DNA from: a virus
Direction: 5' to 3' (one strand)
Length of the DNA: 48,217 nucleotides
Virus record (IMG/VR): IMGVR_UViG_3300027659_000052
Coordinates: 1 to 48,217 of that record
Position 1 is the stretch's first letter, and every line of letters starts with the position of its first letter. The notes below the pieces were generated by a model. It saw only the letters and a list, made by a program, of their open reading frames with translations, searched no databases and was not told the origin of the DNA. Below are positions 8,888-18,500 of this stretch, piece after piece. The translations under genes were made by a program, and so were the position numbers.

Positions 8888-9333
8888 TGTCATGCGAAGC
8901 AACAGACTTTTTGTATCCAATGATTGCAGATATATACTATCCAACTATTGAGCGTGATATGTATGGCTCTGGTTTAAAGAATTGGATTTTTGACAAAAGC
9001 GTTATTGTTAATTTTACTCCAGGCGGAACTGCATTAGCAGAAGATATTAAGGCAAAAGTTTTTACAAAAAATGAAAACATGCTTATTGGAAGAATTAAAA
9101 ATGACATTCGTAAGTCAACAAATAAAGAAAACAACTCACTTACAAACATTATTATTACAAACATAAGAAACAGTATGGATGAACTTATATATCAAGAAAC
9201 TTCTGGAGAACGTTCTGGAAAGGGCACAATCTATGAAATTGCCACCTACGATCCAGTTGTAAACCCTTTCGGTACAATAGATTATTATAAAGTTGTTTTA
9301 CGAAGAACAGAAAACCAAAGTGGGGCTGACTAA
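8887..9333 (+). CDS. Head closure/stopper-like protein
   Basis: A 148-residue protein placed where head closure (stopper) genes sit. It starts MSCEATDFLYPMIADIYYP, has a beta-rich middle with VNFTPGGTALAEDIKAKVF and ends IDYYKVVLRRTENQSGAD. The beta-barrel-like organisation fits a stopper (SPP1 gp16-like fold), but no diagnostic motif is visible. Overlaps on both sides are TAATG type. Confidence 0.5.
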   Translation: MSCEATDFLYPMIADIYYPTIERDMYGSGLKNWIFDKSVIVNFTPGGTALAEDIKAKVFTKNENMLIGRIKNDIRKSTNKENNSLTNIIITNIRNSMDELIYQETSGERSGKGTIYEIATYDPVVNPFGTIDYYKVVLRRTENQSGAD

Positions 9334-10010
9334 TGCAAGTTAAATTTGATGATAAAAAATTTGCCAAACAGATGAATAATATTGTTAATTACTCCTTTGG
9401 ATTTTTTGAAGGAATGCAAAAAGGAAAAACGGTATTTTTAAATAACTTAGGAAAAGAAACAGTAGAGGCATTAAAGATGTTTGTTGATGCAAATGCAAGA
9501 ATGGATCCAATGTCTATGCACCACGTTTATGAATGGGGCAAGGTTGGAATGGCATCTAAAAGGCTTTTTCAAGTTGACCACACCGTAAGCAATTTAGGGT
9601 TATCTATTGTTTCTAATTTTAAACAATCAACATCAATTAAACAAGGTTCTTCAGTTCCATTTTACAACAAGGCAAGAATTATGGAGTATGGTCAACCAGT
9701 TGTAATTAAACCAAGAAATGCTTCTGTGCTTTCTTTTGATGTTGGTGGAGAACAAATTTTTACAAAAAATCCAGTTAATGTTTCAAATCCTGGAGGAGAC
9801 TGGGTTCAAGGTTCTTATGAAAAAACATTTGACAATTTTATGAATTATTATTTTAAACAAACATTCTTAAGGGCTTCTGGAATTTATGACCACTTAAGCA
9901 ATCCAAGAGCATACAAAAGCAATCTAAGAGCAGGATCAAAAATTGGAAAAACAAAGGGTAGAGAAGTTGGCTATCGTTGGATTACAAACATTAATGTGGG
10001 GGTAGAGTAA
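9333..10010 (+). CDS. Neck/tail completion protein (HK97 gp10-like)
   Basis: A 225-residue protein starting MQVKFDDKKFAKQMNNIV with an N-terminal amphipathic helix and a pattern seen in HK97 gp10-like neck or minor tail proteins: a long helix with Lys and Glu, a region DANARMDPMSMHHVYEWG and a C-terminal beta region. It lies between the closure gene and the tail terminator gene. Arg codons are AGA/AGG-dominated. The assignment is by position and general pattern; it may carry extra residues compared with the typical ~150-residue family. Confidence 0.5.
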   Translation: MQVKFDDKKFAKQMNNIVNYSFGFFEGMQKGKTVFLNNLGKETVEALKMFVDANARMDPMSMHHVYEWGKVGMASKRLFQVDHTVSNLGLSIVSNFKQSTSIKQGSSVPFYNKARIMEYGQPVVIKPRNASVLSFDVGGEQIFTKNPVNVSNPGGDWVQGSYEKTFDNFMNYYFKQTFLRASGIYDHLSNPRAYKSNLRAGSKIGKTKGREVGYRWITNINVGVE

Positions 10011-10011
10011 A

Positions 10012-10599
10012 ATGGCAACTAAAGACGTAATAAATTTACCTTTCCCACCAGTTTGGATAAATGCTTATATTCAAGCAGCACTAAATGAATACGGGTTTAG
10101 TGTTTTAACAATACCTTCTAACGCAGCAGCAATTGATGATTTAAGTAAAAACAGAGTAGACATACCAACACAATATGATGATGAAGGAATTGCATTAAAT
10201 ACACAGCCAGACGTAATTGTTCAATATGATAGACTTCTTAGATATAGGAGAAGTGCTTTGTATCCTCTTAAGTGTGAGCAGTTGTTGTATTATGTATATT
10301 CAACTCCCAGCAAAATTTTAGATGTTAGCACAATTTTATCTCAATTACTAGATAGAGCAGATGCAGCAGCCGAAGACCTAAATAGATGGACAATGAAAAA
10401 ACAAGATGGAGAAACTCCTCTTTTAGATTTATCAGTGCCTTTGATTAGAAATGTCTATTTCCATGACATAAAGGTCTACCAACTAGAAGAAGTTAGAGAC
10501 CTAACAGAACTATCTTCCCTACGTGGGCTTACCTTGAATAAGTTTATTATTGAGTATGACTATCATACTATAAATGACCTAGCCCCATATTATACATAA
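10012..10599 (+). CDS. Tail terminator protein (putative)
   Basis: A 195-residue protein in the position of the tail terminator, between neck genes and the major tail protein. It starts MATKDVINLPFPPVWINAYIQ and contains FPPVWINAYI and a central SKILDVSTILSQLLDRAD helix. GGGGGTAGAG upstream may act as a weak ribosome site. The inferred role is to cap the tail tube and join it to the head. Arg is encoded almost wholly by AGA/AGG, which separates it from the next gene, so expression is probably modest. Confidence 0.5.
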   Translation: MATKDVINLPFPPVWINAYIQAALNEYGFSVLTIPSNAAAIDDLSKNRVDIPTQYDDEGIALNTQPDVIVQYDRLLRYRRSALYPLKCEQLLYYVYSTPSKILDVSTILSQLLDRADAAAEDLNRWTMKKQDGETPLLDLSVPLIRNVYFHDIKVYQLEEVRDLTELSSLRGLTLNKFIIEYDYHTINDLAPYYT

Positions 10600-10605
10600 A
10601 AAGGC

Positions 10606-10614
10606 TGATATAAT
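10606..10614 (+). promoter_or_regulatory. Extended -10 promoter for major tail gene, TGA+TATAAT
   Basis: TGA (10606-10608) followed by TATAAT (10609-10614). Expected start near 10621, giving a leader of about 64 nt before ATG 10685, long by the standard of this window. Confidence 0.65.
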
Positions 10615-10620
10615 AGTTTA

Positions 10621-10684
10621 GAGAAGGCACTAATAATGTCTTGATAACTTAATATAGAAAAAAAATTGAAAAAAGGAGTTAAAA
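10621..10684 (+). promoter_or_regulatory. Leader of major tail gene with a two-codon mini-ORF
   Basis: GAGAAGG (10621-10627) precedes ATG-TCT-TGA (10636-10644) at good spacing; the real ribosome site AAAAAAGGAG ends just before ATG 10685. The mini-ORF could be fortuitous or could tune translation or RNA stability. Confidence 0.35.
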
Positions 10685-11350
10685 ATGGCATATTCACGTG
10701 GTACGTCTACAAATATTATCGTAGGTGCAGCAGCAATTTTCGTTGCAGACTACAAACTTACACCAACAGGTGCAACAGCAATTCCATCATTTGTTGCTAC
10801 AGAGTCTTACAAATCTACACTTTCTGCAGACCCAGACTTTACAAATGTTGGCTATACAATGAATGGTCTTGAATTGACCTTCACACCAGATTTCGGCGAG
10901 GTAGCCGTAGATCAGGTTCTTGACGTTGCTAAACTATACAAGCAGGGAATGCAAGTTTCTCTTGCTACCGCTTTTGCCGAAGCAACATTAGAAAATTTAC
11001 TTCTTGCAACCGCAGGAAAAGATGCAGCATTAACTGGAACAAAGAATACATCAGCAGGTCGTACTCTTCAACTCTCAGCAGGAGATATTGGAGAAGTACC
11101 ACTTGAGCGTGGTCTTGTTGCATGTGGTCCAGGAACTGGTGATGGAGACAAGTCTGACTCAGTAGAGCGTGTATATGTTGGATATCGTGCTCTTTCAATT
11201 GAGGCAGTTACAGTTTCAGCAAAGCGTGAAGAGGCTTCTATGTTTGAAGTTTCATTCCGTATGCTTCCAGATGATTCAACAGCAACATACGGTAAGATCG
11301 TTGACCGTACCTTCTATGATGGATCTGGTACTAACTACGTCGGTGCCTAA
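10685..11350 (+). CDS. Major tail protein
   Basis: A 221-residue protein, the likely subunit of the tail tube. It starts MAYSRGTSTNIIVGAAAIFVADY and has features of tube subunits: an extended beta sandwich, a conserved-looking GYTMNGLELTFTPDFGEV and a C-terminal domain with VYVGYRALSIEAVTVSAKRE. AAAAAAGGAGTT just upstream sets the start. Every Arg codon read is CGT, as in the capsid protein and unlike the tail terminator, a sign of high expression. It is preceded by an extended -10 promoter and followed by a strong terminator, then by the chaperone and tape measure genes. Confidence 0.85.
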   Translation: MAYSRGTSTNIIVGAAAIFVADYKLTPTGATAIPSFVATESYKSTLSADPDFTNVGYTMNGLELTFTPDFGEVAVDQVLDVAKLYKQGMQVSLATAFAEATLENLLLATAGKDAALTGTKNTSAGRTLQLSAGDIGEVPLERGLVACGPGTGDGDKSDSVERVYVGYRALSIEAVTVSAKREEASMFEVSFRMLPDDSTATYGKIVDRTFYDGSGTNYVGA

Positions 11351-11367
11351 GTAAAAAAGTAAACAAT

Positions 11368-11404
11368 AACCCACTCTCATAACGGGAGTGGGTTTTGTTG
11401 TTTT
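11368..11404 (+). terminator. Rho-independent terminator after major tail gene
   Basis: Arms 11368-11378 and 11384-11394 pair in an 11-bp stem with one T-G wobble, with a 5-nt loop (11379-11383), followed by a T-rich tail TTGTTGTTTT. The next promoter starts at 11406. Confidence 0.85.
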
Positions 11405-11405
11405 A

Positions 11406-11414
11406 TGCTAAAAT
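11406..11414 (+). promoter_or_regulatory. Extended -10, TGC+TAAAAT, leaderless position
   Basis: TGC (11406-11408) followed by TAAAAT (11409-11414). The ATG at 11421 lies exactly 7 nt after the end of the hexamer, at the expected transcription start, so the mRNA would be leaderless. No Shine-Dalgarno sequence exists here. Confidence 0.6.
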
Positions 11415-11420
11415 TAACTA

Positions 11421-12140
11421 ATGGCTACAAAAGTTTTTAATGTTTCAGAAATTATATTATTAAACGGTCAAGCGCTATCTTGCTCTCCTTTAAAAATCAA
11501 GTACATGAGAGAGTTTATGGATATCTTTGTTCTTCTTGAAAAATCACAAAATGATGAAGAAGCCATAGATATTTTATTAGAATGTTGCAGGATATGTATG
11601 AAACAATACAGTCCAGATTTGTTTTTAGATTTAGACGAACATATTGATCTTAATACCCTATACGACATTATTGAAATTGCTGCGGGGATTAATATAAAGT
11701 CAAAAAATAAAGAAGCCACAGATCCTGACAAAGAAGAAACAAAACCAATTAAAGAGATTTCAAAAGATAAAGACCAAGGTTGGTTTGACCTAGATTTAGC
11801 CAAATTAGAGTCAGAGGTTTTTACTCTAGGAATATGGAAAAACTATGAAGAGTTAGAAACATCTCTTTCTATTCCAGAATTAATGCAAACGCTGTCTTCA
11901 AAAAGAGAATTAGATTATGAAGAAAAAAAGTTTTTAGCAGCAATTCAAGGGGTAGATTTAGATGACAACAAAGATAAAAACAGGGGACAAAAAGAATGGG
12001 AAGACATGAAAGCAAGAGTCTTCAGTGGTGGTCAAACAAATGATGGTAATGATGTGTTATCGTTACAAGGTCCAAATGCAACAAGAGCAGGGTTTGGCAT
12101 TGGAATGGGCTTAGATTATGAAGATTTAACTAAAAAATAA
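11421..12140 (+). CDS. Long tail assembly chaperone (G-T-like fusion)
   Basis: A 239-residue protein with two parts. Residues about 8-95 match the following shorter gene along their length (LNGQALSCSPLKIKYMREFM, ECCRICMKQYSPDL, DIIEIAAG) and correspond to the G-type domain. After a Lys/Glu/Asp-rich linker (about 95-115), residues about 115-185 resemble the T-type extension (LESEVFTLGIWKNYEELE, ELDYEEKKFLAAIQGVDLD). In most long-tailed phages the T part is added by programmed frameshifting; here it is fused in frame from an independent gene. No slippery site is evident. There is no ribosome binding site, the ATG lies at the predicted transcript start, and Arg codons are all AGA/AGG, so output should be low, fitting the small amount of G-T-like protein required. 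Confidence 0.75.
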   Translation: MATKVFNVSEIILLNGQALSCSPLKIKYMREFMDIFVLLEKSQNDEEAIDILLECCRICMKQYSPDLFLDLDEHIDLNTLYDIIEIAAGINIKSKNKEATDPDKEETKPIKEISKDKDQGWFDLDLAKLESEVFTLGIWKNYEELETSLSIPELMQTLSSKRELDYEEKKFLAAIQGVDLDDNKDKNRGQKEWEDMKARVFSGGQTNDGNDVLSLQGPNATRAGFGIGMGLDYEDLTKK

Positions 12141-12149
12141 ACGTATTTA

Positions 12150-12158
12150 TGCTATAAT
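12150..12158 (+). promoter_or_regulatory. Extended -10 promoter, TGC+TATAAT
   Basis: TGC (12150-12152) followed by a consensus TATAAT (12153-12158). Predicted start near 12165, giving a leader with AAAGGAG (12173-12179) before ATG 12186. It is nearer consensus than the promoter of the long chaperone gene. Confidence 0.7.
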
Positions 12159-12185
12159 TAACTAACTTAACAAAAGGAGAAACAA

Positions 12186-12515
12186 ATGGCAACAGCAGTA
12201 ACAGCAGCAGCAAAAGCGGACGAGAATGTAGTCGTTCTAATTGACGGAACAAAGATTTCAGTTAGACCGCTAAAGATCTCACTACTCCGTCCTTTTATGA
12301 AGAAATTTGAGGGTATTGCAGCAGTAGCAGAAGATAACGAGAAGTCAATGAACATCCTTATGGAATGTGTTCAAATTGCTATGCAACAGTACAAGCCTGA
12401 TTTGTCAGAAGACCTAAAGTCTCTTGAGGAAAATCTAGATTTACCTACAGTTTACAAAATTGTTGAAGCAGCATCTGGAACAAGTATTTCAGATAATGCT
12501 TTTATCAATATATAA
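12186..12515 (+). CDS. Short tail assembly chaperone (G-like)
   Basis: A 109-residue protein homologous by eye to residues ~8-95 of the preceding gene: LIDGTKISVRPLKISLLRPFM, ECVQIAMQQYKPDL, VYKIVEAASG. It lacks the T-like C-terminal domain entirely, ending shortly after the conserved block, and no alternative frame carries T-like sequence before the tape measure start at 12539. It has a strong AAAGGAG ribosome site and a consensus -10. It probably coats the tape measure protein and recruits tail tube subunits, acting in excess over the long form. Confidence 0.75.
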   Translation: MATAVTAAAKADENVVVLIDGTKISVRPLKISLLRPFMKKFEGIAAVAEDNEKSMNILMECVQIAMQQYKPDLSEDLKSLEENLDLPTVYKIVEAASGTSISDNAFINI

Positions 12516-12538
12516 AATAAAGTAAAGAGGTGTTATGA

Positions 12539-15500
12539 GTGGCTGATGTACAATCGAATATTCAAGTTAATCTTGATGCCTCTCAAGCACTTGCACAACT
12601 AAAAGCACTTCAAAGACAACTTGCAACTTTTCATTCTTCAGTTGCTACTACAAGTACTGCTGCTGCAAAAGCGCAAGCAAGTTTACAAAGCAATCTTATA
12701 AATTCAGTAAATGCTACTGGAAAATTTGCAGCAAGCCTTACAACAATAAAAAGTTCTGCTGATAGTTTTACTGACTCATTAGAAAGAAACAAGTTTTCCA
12801 CTAGAGAATATTTTAGGTATGCTGGTGGTGCAACAAAAACATTTGGAAGACTTTTTAAAACAGAATTTGACACAATTGGCAAGGTAGCAGAAGAACGTGT
12901 TAAAACAATGCAAACCCAATATATTAAAATGGGTAGAGATGCAAATGGTGCAATCAGGGCTATAGCGGTAAAACCTCTTGCATTGGATATGAACAACCTT
13001 GCAACTAAAACTGCCTTGGCTGCACAAAAACAACAATTATTTAATCAATTAATGAAACAGGGATCTACCAATCTTTTAAATTTTGGTAAAAATACTCAAT
13101 GGGCTGGTCGTCAGTTAATGGTTGGTTTTACCGTTCCATTAACAATGCTTGGAATGACAGCAGGAAAAACATTTATGGCATTGGAAAAACAAGCAATTAG
13201 GTTTAAACGTGTATATGGAGAAATGTTTACAAGCACTGCAGAAACAGAAAGAGCATTTAAAGACATTGAGTTGTTAGCAAAATCATTTACAAAGTATGGT
13301 GTTGCAGTTGAAAAAACATTAGAAATGGCTGCTGATGCTGCAGCAACTGGCAAGATGGGTGCTGATTTAATGGCACAGGTTGCACAAGCAACAAGGCTTG
13401 CAGTTCTTGGTGGAGTTGAACAAGAAGAGGCTCTAAGAACTACTATATCATTAACAAATGCTTTTGGAATAGCAGCAGATCAATTAAAGAATAAAATTGA
13501 TTTTCTTAACGCTGTAGAAAACCAAACAGTATTAAATATTGAAGACTTGACTATAGCAGTTCCTAAAGCAGGACCAGTTATTAGACAACTTGGTGGAGAT
13601 GTTGAAGACCTTGCATTCTTTATGACTGCAATGAAAGAGGGTGGCATTAATGCTTCAGAAGGTGCCAACGCATTAAAGTCTGGTCTTGCATCATTAATTA
13701 ATCCATCAAAGAAAGCATCCGCATTTCTTTTAGATTTAGGCGTTAACATTAATGGAATTGTTGAATCAAACAAGGGAAACATTAAAGATACTGTTATTCA
13801 ATTTGCACAAGCACTTGATACACTTGCCCCATTAGAACGATCAAGAGCAATCGAACAACTATTTGGCAAGTTTCAGTTTTCAAGACTTTCAACATTATTT
13901 CAAAACATTACAAAAGACGGAACGCAGGCTGCAAGAACATTAGGATTAGCAGGAGCATCTGTTGAAGAACTTGCTATTTTGTCAGAACGAGAACTTAGAA
14001 AAATAGAAGATGCAACTGGAACTAAATTTAAAAAATCAATAGAAGATTTAAAAGTTTCTTTAATGCCAGTAGGAAAAGAATTTATTAAAGCATTAACTCC
14101 AATAGTAGAATTTATTGGAAAAATATTAGAAAAATTTAATGGATTAAGTGACGGTGCAAAAGCAAGAATTACTAAATTATTGCTATTGTTAGGTATTATT
14201 GGACCAGCCGTTTTAATGACGTTTGGTTTAGTTGCAAATGGTGTAGCAAACATTCTTAAACTATTTGTTACTTTAAGAAAAGGTTTTTTTGGTCTTGGGG
14301 GCCAGAGTAAAACACTTGGGCAACAAATTCAATACATGTCTTCTGAACAAATTGAAGCAGCAACTGTTGCTGCATCTCTTAATCAAGCGCATTCTAGATT
14401 AAGACAAACTTTTCTTCTAGAGGCTGCTTCCTTAAATACATTAACCACAGCATATCAAAAAGGAATGATTGCAGCAAATAATTTTGCAAGAACAAATCCA
14501 GGAATGATGAAACCAGGATTTAGACCAGGTGCTCCTAAGAAGTTTGCAGATGGAGGTTGGGTTCCAGGAACGGGAAATAAAGATACAGTTCCAGCAGTAT
14601 TAACTCCAGGAGAGTTTGTTGTAAAAAAAGATGCAGCACAAGAAAATAAAGGATTTTTACAAAGATTAAATAAAGGCGGATTTGTTTTACGTAATGATGG
14701 AACTGGAACATTTAAAAACATACAAGATCCTTGGGCTGGAGAAGTAAAGGGAGGGCCAAAATACGATCCAACATTGCCAAAATTTGTACCAGGATCAATA
14801 GAGTATGCTAAAGCCTTTGTTGCACAACAGGCATTGGAAATGGAAAGTGAAAAACGTAGAATTGAATTTGAAAAAGACATAAGAAAAAATCAAAGCAAAC
14901 GACCAACCAAAAAACCAACACCAGTAAACCGAGATTGGGTTGCATGGGCAGCCGATCAGGATGCCAGAGAAGCAGCAGCAAAGGTTGCAGCACATGCAAA
15001 GAAGGTAGCAGAAAAAGAAGCATACAGGGCAAAACAATATAAACAAAGAGAAATAAAAAGACAATTTAGACCAGGAATAACAGAAAGACAAATAGGATAT
15101 GCTAAAACTCTTGCTGCAAAAACTCAAGATCAAATGGCACTTAAAACTCAAAGCCTATTTTTAGGATTGCCAAATAGCAATAAACAAGTTCAAGATATAA
15201 GACAACAAGATGCAGTACTAGATCAAATTGATAATGAAATTAGAAGTGGCAATCTTGATAAAATTAAACCAACAAATTTTGGAAAAATGATTGCAGAATC
15301 AACTGGAAGAAGTTTTCCAGTTCCTGGAATTGGCGGTATTTATGAAAGACCAGATGGGTCTAAAGTTTTTGTTAAACCATTCTTAGATGAAAAATCTGCT
15401 GTAGCAGAAGAACGTGGAACAACAATTCAAAGAGATGCTCATGACATTGTTGCACCAAATCAAAAGTTAAGTACAATGATTGATCCAAACAATCCAGATA

Positions 15501-18500
15501 GAAAATTAATTGTTTTACAATCTCCATTTGATCCAAGGTTTGCAGAGATGACTGGAGAATTTACAGAATCTGATTTTGTTAAACAAACAATTTCTGCTAT
15601 TGTTAGAGGAGACAAAGATTTATCAAAAGCAAATGTGTCTGGAGATCGTGTTTCTGATGTGGGAACTTCTGGAGTTTTTGCAACGGCATCTGCAAAACTT
15701 CCTGGAGAAAGACAATTTGGAGGAATGTTACCAGTAAGAGATCAAGCAATGGTAAACTTCTTAGGAGTTAATGGCGGTGCAAAAAGACATTTTGCTGATG
15801 CAACAAGATCAATAGCACAATCAATGACTCCTGCACAATATGAAAGAGCAATGTTAGATGAATTAGATAGAGTAATTCCTAAACTAAAAACTACTATTGC
15901 AGGTTTTGGTAATCTTACTCCAGAGGAAAAAGTTGCTTACGCTGAAATGGTGCAAAGAGCAGAAGATGCTAAAAATATTGACTGGAAAGAAATTCATAAA
16001 GTACACGTTGAAGCAAAAGTTCCAAAGATTAAAAAACCAAAAATTAAAGCCACTGAAAAAGCAGGAAAAAGAGGCCATAGGGTTTCAATTAAAGATCCAG
16101 CATTTAGAAGGTTATTAGTTGCTAGAGGGTTTGCTCCAAGAAGTCAAGGTCCTGAAAATCAAGTTGGTTATGACCGTGAAGCAGATAAATTAAAACTTTT
16201 AGAATATCCACCAAATGCGACTGAAGTAGTAGGATCGGCAGCAAATCAAACTGAAAAACTACACCTTCTAGGCGGTGACGCATCAATTTTTCATGATTCA
16301 GATCATCGTTTAGCCGGAATGAAAATTGATGAAGGATTTACTACTATGGGAAATCATGGTTATAATCAAACAACTGAAAAATCAACGTATAGACGTCTTG
16401 GTCTTCCATCTCCATATCCACTGACTTATGATGATGCGCTACGTGCACAAGCAATACTTGTAGAACAATTAGAAAGAGAGGCAGAGGATGCATATAAACG
16501 GATTGAAAGAAGAGGCCACCTTAGCAATCCACCAGAGCCACCAGTTAATGATCAGAGTAGAATAAGATTTGCAGAAAAAAATCAAATGGCAAGATTGGCT
16601 TTAGCAGACATTAGAACAAATTTAGAACTTTTTCCAGATGATGCTAGTTGGAAAGCCCAACAAAAAATTAGATACCAACATGCTGGTGCATCTGCTGCTG
16701 GAGATCCTGGTACAGATGAATATAATCGTTCTTTTACTAGATTGGGAGAGTCCTTTGACCGGGCTTCAGGAGCGGGTAACACAAGCGCTATTGTAAACTC
16801 TTTAATACGTGAGCAGAGAGACCATGTTGCTGCAGTAATTGCTTCTCGTGATAGACAAAATCCACTAACAGAACTTGATTTAACAAATAGCGACAGAAGA
16901 GACACCCTTGGCAAATTAAAAGATGCTAGAACACATATAGGCTCACGAGTAGTAAGGTTTCCAACCAATCTTGATAGAAATATAGAAGCAGATTTAATAA
17001 GTTTTATGGATAACCCAGACGCCATACTAAGTGAAATGAAAACGGATAAAGATACTGCTAGTGCACAAGTTAAAAGTGCACAAACACATTTAACATCAAT
17101 AGAAGAATCCGGCACACCAGACCAAATAAGACTTGCAACAGATGCATTAAATGACGCAATAAGGATACAAGATGATGCTCAGATAAGAAGAGACAATTTA
17201 TTAGCAAGAGGTGTTGAAGCCTTAAATGATGAAAACGGAAATCCAATTTTAAAAACTTTGCCAAGTAGTCCACAAGGTAGAAAAATTATTCCTGCAGTAG
17301 CGGATGAAAAAGGAACTCCAAGAAGTAAATCAAAACCCAATACTCTAATACTTCCAGGACTGGATTATCAAGGCGTAACTGGTACTGGTACAAGTATCGA
17401 AAGAATAGTAGCAGGAACAGGCCCAGGCGCACCAACACTAAATTATCAAAAAATACCTAGTACTGTTACAAATAAAGTAAAAATAAATAATCCAAACATA
17501 CAGGGTTATCTGCGCCAAGCAATGGATTCCCGCCAATCATTGGGAAGATTTGCTAACAATTCTTTACAGGGCGTACAAAGATTGGCAAAAGGTGGTTCTG
17601 TTTCAGGGTATGGAGAAAAAGACACTGTACCAGCATTACTAACACCTGGAGAATTTGTAGTAAATAAAAAGGCTACACAAGAAAATGGTCCAATTCTTGA
17701 AGCAATGAACTCTGGTAAAGTTCAATATAGAGCCAGTGGGACTCCTAGCATATTTGATGATCCTGAGCCTATCCGATACTATCCAAATCCATACGATGAA
17801 ATTGGAAAATCTGGACAAAGTAACACTTATTCAAAACCTGTTGATAATCCATTTGCAGATATTGGTAAATCAATTGACAAACCAATGAAAAAAACTGCTA
17901 TAAAATTTGCTGGAACAATTTCAAAAAAACTTGAAACCTCTATTCCAAAAATTGGTAAAAATCTTGGCAATGTAATAAACGAGGTTATGGCCGATAGAAT
18001 GGCGATTAGAGCGGCACAAGACGCATATGATGATGACGAATATGATGAACCAACAAAACAAAGCCAACGGCAAGAGAATCCAAAAAAGGGTAGAGTCTCT
18101 AACCCAGATCCTAGACTTGCTCAAGTCTATGCAACACAAGATAGAGTTAATGCTGATTTTGAAAAAGAAAAACAAAAATATACAAAAAAACCTACAAGAA
18201 AAGAAAAACGAATAACAAAAAGACAACAAAGAATTGAGAAATTTGAGAAAAAACCTCAAAACCCAATGAGAGGGCAGATTGCTAGCGGAGGTTTAATGGC
18301 TGCTGGTATGGGAATGGGAATGATTTCTGCAACATCACCAGACAGTACGGCAGGCAAAATCTCTTCACAATTGGCACCAATGGCTATGGCCGGATCTATG
18401 ATTGCTCCAATGATTGGAAAACCTTCGGGTGCAGTATTAGGACCACTTGCTGCTTTGGGAGGAGCACTAATTATGCTTAGAATGCAATTTGATAAAGCAC

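Noticed and set aside
11421-12140. Programmed frameshift in the long chaperone gene
   Set aside because: The T-like region is already in frame, and no slippery heptamer followed by structure was noticed near the domain boundary.
12535-12546. ATG at 12535 as start of the tape measure protein
   Set aside because: It reads ATG-AGT-GGC-TGA, three codons and a stop. GTG 12539 in another frame has AGAGG at correct spacing and gives the long frame.
14795-15151. Minus-strand Cys/Phe-rich frames in the tape measure gene
   Set aside because: Typical shadows of Lys/Ala/Gln-rich codons; no conserved motif, no ribosome site.
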